Positions 16,244 through 25,971 of a stretch of 64,000 nucleotides of DNA are shown here, in pieces. Made by a program: the position numbers and the translations under genes. The notes beneath the pieces were generated by a model. The model was not told the origin of the DNA. It saw only the letters and a list, made by a program, of their open reading frames with translations, and made no database searches. The DNA is from CAYPNP01 sp964412195 (GTDB lineage: Bacteria; Acidobacteriota; JAAYUB01), in assembly GCA_964412195.1 (NCBI GenBank), contig CAYPNP010000010.1:62001-126000 (forward strand), written 5' to 3'. Each line of letters opens with the position of its first letter. The stretch's first letter is position 1.

Positions 16244-17587
16244 ATGGCGACGATGCAGGCGACGCGGATCACCCCCGGCCTCGTGCACAAGGTGATCGGG
16301 AGGAATATGCTGGCGGACGGATTCGACCTGGTGGTGGACCTCGAAAAGAGCCGGGGCGCCTACATTCACGACTCCTGCAACAACCGCGACTACGTGGATT
16401 TCTTCACCTGCTTCGCCTCCGTGCCGCTGGGCATGAACCACCCCAAGATGCTCGAGCCGAATTTCCTGGCCAAGCTGCAGCGCGCCGCCCTCCACAAGGT
16501 CTCCAATTCGGACATTTACACGGTGGAAATGGCCGAGTTCGTGGACACGTTCAGCCGGTTGGCCCGCCCCGACTATCTCCACTACCTGTTCTTCGTCGAG
16601 GGCGGGGCCCTGGCCGTCGAGAACGCCCTCAAGGTGGCTTTCGACTGGAAGGTGCGCAAGAACTTCCAGAAGGGCCACGTGCGGGAGCGCGGCCACCAGG
16701 TCATCCACTTCCGCGAGGCGTTCCACGGCCGGTCCGGCTACACCATGAGCCTGACCAACACCGATCCCACCAAGACCGACCTCTACCCGAAGTTCCACTG
16801 GCCGCGCATCCTGAATCCCAAGCTGAGCTTCCCGGTCACCCCCGAAGTCCTCGAACGCGTCCGGCGCGACGAGGAGCTGGCCCTGGCCCAGATCCGGCAG
16901 GCCATCCACGACAACCCCGACGACATCGCCGCCCTGATCATCGAGCCCATCCAGGGCGAGGGCGGTGACAACCACTTCCGGCCCGAGTTCCTCCAGAAGC
17001 TCCGCGAGATCACCCTCGAGGAAGACATCCTGTTCATCCTGGACGAGATCCAGACCGGCATCGGGATCACCGGCAAGATGTGGGCCCACCAGCACATGGG
17101 GATCCGGCCGGACATCATCTCCTTCGGGAAGAAGACCCAGATCTGCGGCATCGCCGTCAGCACCCGCGTGGATGAGATCCCCGACAACGTGTTCCACACC
17201 GCCAGCCGCATCAACTCCACCTGGGGCGGGAACCTGGTGGACATGGTGCGCGCGACCCGCTACCTGGAGATCATCGACGAAGACGGCCTGGTGGACAACG
17301 CCCGCGTCCAGGGCGAGTTCCTGCTGGAGCGCATCGCCGAGTTCACCCGGAAATACCCCGACCTGCTGAGCAACCCCCGCGGCCGGGGCATGTTCGCCGC
17401 CTTCACCGTGCGCGACCACAAGAGCCGCAACGAGCTGCTCCGCCGCTGTCGCGAGGACAAGGGGGTCATCATCCTGCCCTGCGGGCCGGTCAGCATCCGG
17501 TTCCGGCCACCCCTGGACATCAACCGCGCCGCCCTCGAGGACGGGCTGGGGCGGATGGAGGAAGCGATCACGGAGTTCCTCGGGTAA
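16244..17587 (+). CDS. lat: L-lysine 6-transaminase
   Basis: This PLP enzyme moves the epsilon-amino group of lysine to 2-oxoglutarate, giving 2-aminoadipate 6-semialdehyde and glutamate. The 447-residue product matches the family length. It has the class III aminotransferase motif ILDEIQTGIG and the SFGKKTQICG segment carrying the PLP lysine (about 296-297), with EPIQGEGGDNHF and FREAFHGRSGYT typical of lysine aminotransferases. The ATG follows AGGAGG. It is a single-gene unit with its own consensus promoter and terminator; no other lysine-catabolic gene is nearby. Confidence 0.92.
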   Translation: MATMQATRITPGLVHKVIGRNMLADGFDLVVDLEKSRGAYIHDSCNNRDYVDFFTCFASVPLGMNHPKMLEPNFLAKLQRAALHKVSNSDIYTVEMAEFVDTFSRLARPDYLHYLFFVEGGALAVENALKVAFDWKVRKNFQKGHVRERGHQVIHFREAFHGRSGYTMSLTNTDPTKTDLYPKFHWPRILNPKLSFPVTPEVLERVRRDEELALAQIRQAIHDNPDDIAALIIEPIQGEGGDNHFRPEFLQKLREITLEEDILFILDEIQTGIGITGKMWAHQHMGIRPDIISFGKKTQICGIAVSTRVDEIPDNVFHTASRINSTWGGNLVDMVRATRYLEIIDEDGLVDNARVQGEFLLERIAEFTRKYPDLLSNPRGRGMFAAFTVRDHKSRNELLRRCREDKGVIILPCGPVSIRFRPPLDINRAALEDGLGRMEEAITEFLG

Positions 17588-17610
17588 ATCTATTTTTCGG
17601 GAATATTCCA

Positions 17611-17636
17611 AAGGAGGCCGACTCGGCCTCCTTTTT
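17611..17636 (+). terminator. Rho-independent terminator after lat
   Basis: A 10-bp perfect stem (AAGGAGGCCG with its complement, loop ACT) runs into a T stretch. Confidence 0.92.
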
Positions 17637-17664
17637 CAGTTGGCACCGCCTTCTCGCCGTTTGG

Positions 17665-17899
17665 AATCGGGGTCAGTATCGGGATCGGGGTCGACTCGTG
17701 AATCGATTCCGATACCGATCCCGATAAGAGCGGCAGGTTATTTCCAGTAAGCGCGACCGGTCACCGGTCACCTGTCATCCGTCGATGTCGAGCACGATGA
17801 CGAGCACGCGCACGATTACGATCACGATTACGATCGGTTTCATCGGTCACCGGTCACCCGTCATCGGTCACCCGTCATCCGTCGAGCACGCGCACGATG
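17665..17899. repeat. Repeat modules between lat and proS
   Basis: A palindromic ATCGGG/CCCGAT-rich block (17665-17728) is followed by GGTCACCGGTCACC units, ATTACGATCACG-type tandem hexamers and a second set of GGTCACC/CGTCATCC units (17751-17899). No gene is present. Similar composites occur at 3622-3719 and 56750-56822. Confidence 0.8.
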
Positions 17900-17915
17900 A
17901 AAGCGGGGTTCCGGC

Positions 17916-17944
17916 TTGACATTCCCTCCGCATTTCACTAAGGT
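17916..17944 (+). promoter_or_regulatory. Promoter of proS
   Basis: TTGACA (17916-17921) and TAAGGT (17939-17944) are 17 bases apart. Confidence 0.75.
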
Positions 17945-17980
17945 ACACGTTTGTCCTGAACGATGGAAAAGGAGCGTACC

Positions 17981-19732
<1,752 letters not shown>

Positions 19733-19745
19733 CGCGGAGGCCGAT

Positions 19746-21419
19746 GTGAACGACTCCCCGCTGATGGAGATGACCCTGTCCGACGGCCGCCGGGTCCAGG
19801 CCCGCAAGGGCATGTCCCTGCTGGAGATCCTCGGCGAAGCCGGCTGGCGGTCCACCCTGCCGGTGGTGGCGGCGAAGATCAACAACCGCCTGACCAACCT
19901 CCGCCACAAGCTCAGCGTGGACTCGCGGGTCGAGTTCGTCGACGCGGCCCATCCGGAGGGTTACCGCGTCTACCAGAGCTCCACTGCCTACCTGCTGGGC
20001 CTGGCCGTCGAGCGGCTCTTCCCCGACGCGGTGCTCAAGGTCGAGCACAGCCTCAGCAAGGGCCTGTACTGCGAGCTGGTCAAGGAGGTCCCGCCGACCG
20101 GCGCGGACATCCGCCGCCTCGAGCAGGAGATGCAGGACCTGGCCCGGCAGGACCTGCCCATCCACAAGGAAAAGACCTACCTCGACGAGGCGCGGATCTT
20201 CTTCGAGAAGACCGGCCAAACCGACAAGATCCGGCTCTTCCGCTACAGCAATCCCCACACCATCGACCTGTACCGCTGCGCGGAGTACCAGGGCTACTCG
20301 GACTGCCCCCTGGTGCCCTCCACCGGCGTCCTGTCGCTGTTCCACCTGGTCTACCACCCGCCCGGCTTCATCATGATCCTGCCGGAGCCCTACGCCCTGG
20401 CCGGCTCAGACCCGCGCCCGGTGGTGCCCGAGTTCGTCTCGCAGCCGAAGCTGTTCCGCGTGTTCCAGGAATACGCCCAGTGGCTGCGCATCCTCAACCT
20501 GGAGGACGTCGGCGCCCTGAACGAGCGCGTGGTGGCCAACGACTACCACGAGATCATCCGGATCAGCGAGGCGCTGCAGGAGAAGAAGATCGCCCAGCTG
20601 GCCGACGACGTGATGCACAGCCGCATCGTCCTGATCGCCGGCCCGTCCTCGTCCGGCAAAACCACGTTCGCCAAGCGCCTGGCTGACCAGTTGCGCGTGG
20701 ACGGCCTGCTGCCCGAGGTGATCTCGCTGGACGACTACTTCCTGGACCGGGACAAGACGCCCAAGGACGCCACCGGCAAGTACGACTTCGAGAGCCTGGC
20801 GGCCATCAACACGGAGCTGCTGCACCGGCACTTCGAGCTGCTGTTCGAGGGCGAGGCCATCGACGTGCCCAAGTACAATTTCCTCACCGGCAAGTCGATG
20901 GAGAACCATCACCAGGTGGCGCCCTCCGAGAAGACCATCCTGCTTTTCGAGGGCATCCACGCCATCAATCCCGCGCTGGTCCGCAACCTGCCCCTGGACC
21001 GGATCAGCCGGATCTACGTGTCGCCCCTGACCGCCCTCAGCATGGACAACCAGAACCGCATCCCGACCACCGATAGCCGTCTGCTGCGCCGGATCGTCCG
21101 CGACTACCTCTTCCGCGGCTACGATGCCCTGGTCACGCTGCAGCGCTGGCAGTCGGTGCGCCGCGGGGAAACCGATTACATTTTCCCCTACCAGAACGAC
21201 GCCGACCTGTTCTTCAACTCGGCCCTGGTGTACGAGCTGGCGGTGCTCAAGCGCTATGCCGAGCCGCTGCTGCTGCGGATCAGCACCGAGCACCCGGAGT
21301 ACAGCGAGGCGCGCCGGCTGCTGAAGTTCCTCTCCTACTTCCAGGACATCCCGCCGGAACAGGTCCCGTCGACCTCGATCCTGCGGGAATTCATCGGCGA
21401 GTCCGGCTTCCGCTACTGA
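19746..21419 (+). CDS. TGS/ThrRS-like domain fused to uridine kinase
   Basis: The 557-residue protein starts with a TGS-like domain (about 1-70) and a segment resembling the threonyl-tRNA synthetase editing region (about 70-210, including DLYRCAEYQGYSDCPLVPSTG-like sequence), then a P-loop uridine/phosphoribulokinase-type kinase with Walker A GPSSSGKTT and the SLDDYFLDRDKTP and EGIHAINP motifs. Fusions of this kind are usually annotated as uridine kinase; the role of the synthetase-like part is unknown. The start is GTG at 19746 with GGAGG upstream. It is probably co-transcribed with proS. Confidence 0.88.
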   Translation: MNDSPLMEMTLSDGRRVQARKGMSLLEILGEAGWRSTLPVVAAKINNRLTNLRHKLSVDSRVEFVDAAHPEGYRVYQSSTAYLLGLAVERLFPDAVLKVEHSLSKGLYCELVKEVPPTGADIRRLEQEMQDLARQDLPIHKEKTYLDEARIFFEKTGQTDKIRLFRYSNPHTIDLYRCAEYQGYSDCPLVPSTGVLSLFHLVYHPPGFIMILPEPYALAGSDPRPVVPEFVSQPKLFRVFQEYAQWLRILNLEDVGALNERVVANDYHEIIRISEALQEKKIAQLADDVMHSRIVLIAGPSSSGKTTFAKRLADQLRVDGLLPEVISLDDYFLDRDKTPKDATGKYDFESLAAINTELLHRHFELLFEGEAIDVPKYNFLTGKSMENHHQVAPSEKTILLFEGIHAINPALVRNLPLDRISRIYVSPLTALSMDNQNRIPTTDSRLLRRIVRDYLFRGYDALVTLQRWQSVRRGETDYIFPYQNDADLFFNSALVYELAVLKRYAEPLLLRISTEHPEYSEARRLLKFLSYFQDIPPEQVPSTSILREFIGESGFRY

Positions 21420-21421
21420 AG

Positions 21422-21494
21422 AATTCACCACAAAGACACAAAGAGCACAAAGTCCACAGAATGCTTTGTGTTCTTTGTGCCTTTGTGGTGAATG
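21422..21494. terminator. Palindromic CACAAAG repeat acting as bidirectional terminator
   Basis: An inverted repeat with arms of about 30 bases (left begins ATTCACCACAAAGACACAAA) lies between two convergent genes and ends three bases from one stop. A close relative sits at another convergent junction, 34452-34572. Termination in both directions is inferred from the position and the hairpin. Confidence 0.7.
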
Positions 21495-21496
21495 TT

Positions 21497-23668
21497 TTAC
21501 GGGCGCCAGGTGTAGACGAACTTGACCACGAACTGGTCGTATGCCGGCGGCAGCCGCAGGACCTCGTCCGGGATGTGCGTCCAGCCCCGGTTGTAGACGA
21601 GGAACAGGTCGGTGCCCGGCGTGACGGTCCAGCGGAACCGGATGTTGGTGCCCAACTCCTCGCTCTCATTGTCATACTGGGTGAAGGTGGACAGGGTCAC
21701 CTCCGGCGAGAAGTCGTAGTTCAGCTGCAGCCCCATCAGGCGCTGGATAAAGCTCCCGCTCGACAGCCGCCCGGTGACGTATTCCATCGAGAAAGAAGCC
21801 TGGAAAGAGGCGTTGGGCTTGAGACCGAATTCCCCCTCGTAGGTCTCCATCCGGCCATCATAGAACGTGCCGAACGAACTGCCCGCCTCGAACCGCCACT
21901 TGCGGAAATTGGCTGTCTCGAACCTCACGTCTCCCCGATCGAATAGGTAGGACCCCGGCTGGATGACCACGCCTTCGCTGATCTCGAAGGCTTCCTGCAG
22001 GTATTCATACTGCGACGAATAGCCGGTCATGAAGAACTCCCCTGTGTCCCAAAGAATCCCCAGGGGAGTGGCGGACAGCTCCCGGCTCTCGAGCCGGCCG
22101 GCCTGCTGCCACCAGAAATCGGCACCCCACGACCACATGAACTTCCGGATCCCCCACTTGTGCGGCCGCGGCCCCAGCTCGCCGAAATATTCCAGGTGGC
22201 GGGTGCCGGGCCGGGGCAGGAAGCCCAGCGCCGGGTCCAGCGCGTCGCCGAAGGCCTGAAACATCAGGCCCGTATCCACCAGGTCGTTCGGATAGTCCAC
22301 CCCGAAACCCCACCCGTACGGGCGGTCGCCATTCAGGTCGTTGTGCGAGTACATCGCCCACCCGCCGGCGGCGAAGTTCTTGTCGCCCCACAGCTTGTTG
22401 GTCTGGTAGACGAAGTCCGCGCCTACCAGGGTGTTGGTTCCCGCGCCCCCCGGGTCGCCGTTGGTCACCATGACGCCGACGTAGCTCTGGTCCCAGAGGT
22501 CCTGCTTCACCCGGGCCGCCAGCAGGTTCTGCCGGTCCAGCGAGAGGTCGGGGCTGTCGTAATTGTCGGTCTCGACGTCCAGCACGCCGACGCTGGTGCC
22601 GCCGACCCGGCCCCAGAGCTTGCCGCCCGCCAGGACGGGGATCTGTTCGCCTTGCACCAGCCCGATCCGCCGGCTGAAGAACGGGATGAAGTCCCGGCTC
22701 AGGCCGATGCCGAAATCGAAGATGTTGGAACCTTCGAGGAAGAAGCTCCGCTTCTCGGGATAGAACAGCGGGAATCGCGTCAGGTTGATCTGGCGGGTAT
22801 CGGCCTCGGTCTCGGCGAAGTCGGTGTTGTACGTGAAGACGGCGTTGAGATTGCTGGTCAGGCTCTTGTAGACGTCGAATCCGAAATCGCCCGTGTTCTG
22901 GCGCGGGATGCCCTCGACCATGTTGGCCTCCGTCCGGAAGGAGGCGTACGGCCGGATGGAATATCCATGCCCCTGGACGAGGCCCTCCATGCCGTGGAGC
23001 AGACCCGCCTCAGCCGGATTCATGAAGTGGGCATCCAGCCGGGCGCCGGACCAGCGGTCCATTTCCCGCTTGCGGCGGACCATGCGTTCGACGTTGAAGC
23101 CCCAAGTGGACAGGCCCGGCTTGAAGGCGATGGTTTTGGTCGGGATGCGGATCTCGGCGACCCAGCCCTCGGCATCCCGACTGGCGTGACCGTCCCAGAT
23201 GCCGTCCCACGAATAATCCGCTTCCTCCCCCTTGGCCAGGCCGTCCCGCTTGGCCCCGGCGGGGTTGATCTCGAAGACGTAGCCGTTGCGCCGGTCCAGG
23301 AACGTGTCCAGGAGCAGGCTGACGTAGTCGTCGTCCTCGATGTCTCCGTCGCGAGCCATGGTGGAGACGGCGATCTTGCGTGGCTCCTTGTCGTAGCAAC
23401 GAATGGCGATGTAGATGGACTCGCCGTCGCGAGCCACCCAGACTTCGGTGTCCTCCGTCGGCGCCTCGCCGGGATCGGGCTCCTGCTGGGTGAGCCGGAT
23501 CGGCGGGCCGGCGGCGTCCCATTCCCCGCTCTCGATCCGGCCGTCCACGTTGGGGGTTTGAACCCTCGCGGCCGTGTACTCCGGCACCTGTTCGGCGGCG
23601 CGGACGATGACGTTCCCGCCGACGGCAAGGCACAGTCCCAGGAATCCAAGCAGCAGCCTCCTAGCCAT
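21497..23668 (-). CDS. Secreted CBM9-like/DUF5916 outer-membrane protein
   Basis: The 723-residue product has a signal peptide (MARRLLLGFLGLCLAVGG), an N-terminal CBM9-like beta-sandwich (about 35-220, with VDGRIESGEWDAA) and a C-terminal beta-strand-rich DUF5916 region containing the family hallmark LFYPEKRSFFLEG. Such proteins are predicted outer-membrane barrels; the function is not established. The last residues (YTWRP) end in an aromatic/basic pattern usual for barrels. The start is the ATG at 23668; upstream in-frame sequence lacks signal features. A paralogue lies at 56843-59260. Confidence 0.88.
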   Translation of the reverse strand: MARRLLLGFLGLCLAVGGNVIVRAAEQVPEYTAARVQTPNVDGRIESGEWDAAGPPIRLTQQEPDPGEAPTEDTEVWVARDGESIYIAIRCYDKEPRKIAVSTMARDGDIEDDDYVSLLLDTFLDRRNGYVFEINPAGAKRDGLAKGEEADYSWDGIWDGHASRDAEGWVAEIRIPTKTIAFKPGLSTWGFNVERMVRRKREMDRWSGARLDAHFMNPAEAGLLHGMEGLVQGHGYSIRPYASFRTEANMVEGIPRQNTGDFGFDVYKSLTSNLNAVFTYNTDFAETEADTRQINLTRFPLFYPEKRSFFLEGSNIFDFGIGLSRDFIPFFSRRIGLVQGEQIPVLAGGKLWGRVGGTSVGVLDVETDNYDSPDLSLDRQNLLAARVKQDLWDQSYVGVMVTNGDPGGAGTNTLVGADFVYQTNKLWGDKNFAAGGWAMYSHNDLNGDRPYGWGFGVDYPNDLVDTGLMFQAFGDALDPALGFLPRPGTRHLEYFGELGPRPHKWGIRKFMWSWGADFWWQQAGRLESRELSATPLGILWDTGEFFMTGYSSQYEYLQEAFEISEGVVIQPGSYLFDRGDVRFETANFRKWRFEAGSSFGTFYDGRMETYEGEFGLKPNASFQASFSMEYVTGRLSSGSFIQRLMGLQLNYDFSPEVTLSTFTQYDNESEELGTNIRFRWTVTPGTDLFLVYNRGWTHIPDEVLRLPPAYDQFVVKFVYTWRP

Positions 23669-23916
23669 CACGCCGTCACTCCATCTGTATGATTCGTCTT
23701 CGAGCAAGTCTACTATACGGTTGGAATACGGAGTTGTTCCAGATTCTTCCGCGTCTGTGACTTGGGCCACACGCCCCGCCGGACGCCGGCTGCTGCCAAC
23801 GCCATGGCCCCGAAGGCCGGGGCGACACTGCCCAGGAGGAGGCGGGCTTTTCCGTTGCAGTCTCCCGGCGGCCAGTGTATATTTCGTTTCCGCAACCACT
23901 TACCGGAGGCTTGCCA

Positions 23917-24654
23917 ATGCGCTCAGACTGGCCCGATCCCCCCGAAGCGGCGCTGCGGCGCGTGACCGAGGACATCGTCCGACGCGCAGTGAAGATGGGC
24001 CGTAGGAAGGGCCGGACGATCACCATCTCCAAGACCGCCCGCGGGCAAGGCGTGCCGGTGGAGGAACTGGACCCTTCCACGCCCGAGGGCCGGCAGCGGC
24101 TGGACGCCTTCCTGGCCGGCTCGGCCCGTCACTACACCATCAGCGGCCTGGGCGCGCCCGAGGAAAAAAATGCCATCAACTGGCGTGCGCTCAACGCCGG
24201 CTTCTGGCGGCGCTGCCGCTGGACCGTCATGGTGGGCATCTCCTTCCTGCTGAAGGGCAACCCGTTCAAGAACCGCTTCTTCCGCTGGATGGGGATGCAC
24301 ATCGGCCACAACGTCGAGATCATGCAGATGGTCTGGCTGGACCACTTCCGGCCCGAGCTGATCTACATCGGCGACAATACCCTGATCGGCGCCTTCAGCC
24401 AGTTCACCGTCCACGCCTACGAGGGCTGCGGCCGCTTCCGGTACGGCCTGGTGGAGGTCGGCCGGAACTGCACCATCGGGGCCGGCGCCGGCCTCGGCAT
24501 CATCAAGGTGGAGGACAACGTGCGGATCCTTCCCGGCACCACGGTCTCGCCCTACTATCCCCGAGTCAAGGCCAGCACCATCGTCGGGTACGATCCTCCC
24601 CCCAAGACCACGGCTCCGGAACCAGAAAACCGAACATCGAACATCGAACATTGA
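23917..24654 (+). CDS. Left-handed beta-helix (hexapeptide repeat) acyltransferase-like protein
   Basis: The 245-residue product carries hexapeptide-repeat segments in its C-terminal half (IYIGDNTLIGAFSQFTVHA, VEVGRNCTIGAGAGLGIIKV), as in sugar or lipid O-acetyltransferases, and an N-terminal helical part with a short hydrophobic stretch. The substrate is unknown. The ATG at 23917 follows GGAGG. The last eight codons and the stop (NRTSNIEH) come from the intergenic TCGAACATCGAAC repeat, so the native C-terminus has been replaced or extended by repeat sequence. Confidence 0.8.
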   Translation: MRSDWPDPPEAALRRVTEDIVRRAVKMGRRKGRTITISKTARGQGVPVEELDPSTPEGRQRLDAFLAGSARHYTISGLGAPEEKNAINWRALNAGFWRRCRWTVMVGISFLLKGNPFKNRFFRWMGMHIGHNVEIMQMVWLDHFRPELIYIGDNTLIGAFSQFTVHAYEGCGRFRYGLVEVGRNCTIGAGAGLGIIKVEDNVRILPGTTVSPYYPRVKASTIVGYDPPPKTTAPEPENRTSNIEH

Positions 24655-25076
24655 ACATCGAACGCTGAAGTCAATCCCCGGTCTGAACCAAACCACGAAC
24701 CACACCAACCACACGAAGGGTTTTCAATCCGCAATCCGAACTCCACCATGAAATACACGAAACACACGAAAGTTTTCAATCGGCAACCGGCCGGACATTC
24801 AACGCAGATAAACGCAGATCGATTATGATTCTTTATGATCGATCATTGGATCGGATCATAACAAATCATAGCCAAATCAGCGCAAATCTGCGTTCAAGGA
24901 TCGGTTCGTTGTGGTATGGGCTTGAATTCTGTTTCGTGTGTTTCGCGTATTTCGTGGTGGAGTTCGGATTGCGGATTGAAAACCCTTCGTGTGGTTGGTG
25001 TGGTTCGTGGTTTGGTTCGGATCGCGGATTGACTTCGATGTTCGATGTTGGAAGTTCGATGTTCGATGTTCGATCG
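24630..25076. repeat. 447-bp nested composite palindrome of repeat modules
   Basis: Between two convergent genes, five kinds of module appear in one order on the left and in reverse order and orientation on the right, around a centre near 24853: TCGAACATCGAAC; ACCACGAACCACACCAACCA; AATCCGCAATCCG; ATACACGAAACACACGAAA; and AACGCAGATAAACGCAGATC. The outermost copies are equidistant from the centre. No coding region is present, except that the left end supplies the stop of the preceding gene. Confidence 0.85.
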
Positions 25077-25092
25077 GGGCGATGCAACTCGG

Positions 25093-25971
25093 CTATTCGA
25101 AATTCTGCACCTGCTCGCGGATCTTCTCCACGTCGGCCTTGAGCTCGATGCCGACGCGGCTGATCTCGAGCCGCTCGGTCTTGGACAGGATGGTGTTGAC
25201 CTCGCGGTTCAGCTCCTGGAGGATGAAGTCCAGCTTCTTGCCGGCCGGCGCGTCGGCGGCCAGCACCTCCCGGAACTGCTGGACGTGGGAGCGGAAGCGG
25301 TCGATCTCCTCGGCGATGTCGGCCTTCTCGGCCATGTAGGCCGCCTCCTGCAGCAGGCGCCCCTCGTCCACCGGCAGGCCCTCGGGCAGCAGCTCCGCCA
25401 GCCGCTTCTTCCACTTCTCGAAGATGTCCCCGCGGATGTCTTCCTGCCGCAGGCCGATCTGGTCGATGGCCGCCGCCATGGCGTCCAGCCGCTCGCGCAC
25501 CACCCGCTCCAGGTTCTCCCCTTCCTGGCGGCGCATCTGGACGAACTGGTCCAGCGCCTTCCCCAGCAGCGCGCGCACGGCCGCCTGGAATTCCGGGTCG
25601 GCCAGATAATTGTCTTCCGCCGCGGCGAAGAGGCCTGGCAGGCCGACGATGTCCCGCAGAGCCACCGGCTCCGCCGCCCCGATTTCCCGCTGCAGCTCGC
25701 CGAGCTGCGCCAGGTACTGCCGGGCGGCCTCCAAGTTGAGCGCCGGGACGTCGGACTTGGGCGAGCGCACCTCGATCCAGACGTCCACCCGCCCCCGCTG
25801 GATTCTCGCCTTGACTGCCTCGCGGAGGGACTGCTCGAAGTCGACCGCCACGCCCTGGAACTTGACGTAGACGTCCAGGGTGCGGTTGTTGACCGACTTC
25901 ATCTGGATGGTGACGGTGCGGGGGCCGATCTCCTGGGAGACCACGGCGAAACCGGTCATGGAATGGATCAT
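25093..25971 (-). CDS. yicC: YicC/YloC-family endoribonuclease
   Basis: The 292-residue product starts MIHSMTGFAVV, the invariant YicC N-terminus (SMTGF), and ends with the DUF1732 block (EKADIAEEIDRFRSHVQQF, GKKLDFILQELNREVNTI). The family members studied are RNases implicated in small-RNA and mRNA turnover. The ATG overlaps the upstream ABC-transporter stop as ATGA. The more usual neighbours gmk and rpoZ are not seen here. Confidence 0.95.
   Translation of the reverse strand: MIHSMTGFAVVSQEIGPRTVTIQMKSVNNRTLDVYVKFQGVAVDFEQSLREAVKARIQRGRVDVWIEVRSPKSDVPALNLEAARQYLAQLGELQREIGAAEPVALRDIVGLPGLFAAAEDNYLADPEFQAAVRALLGKALDQFVQMRRQEGENLERVVRERLDAMAAAIDQIGLRQEDIRGDIFEKWKKRLAELLPEGLPVDEGRLLQEAAYMAEKADIAEEIDRFRSHVQQFREVLAADAPAGKKLDFILQELNREVNTILSKTERLEISRVGIELKADVEKIREQVQNFE

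Noticed and set aside
16220..17611. 463-codon minus-strand frame over lat
   Set aside because: It mirrors the lysine aminotransferase and its composition is that of a codon-bias shadow.
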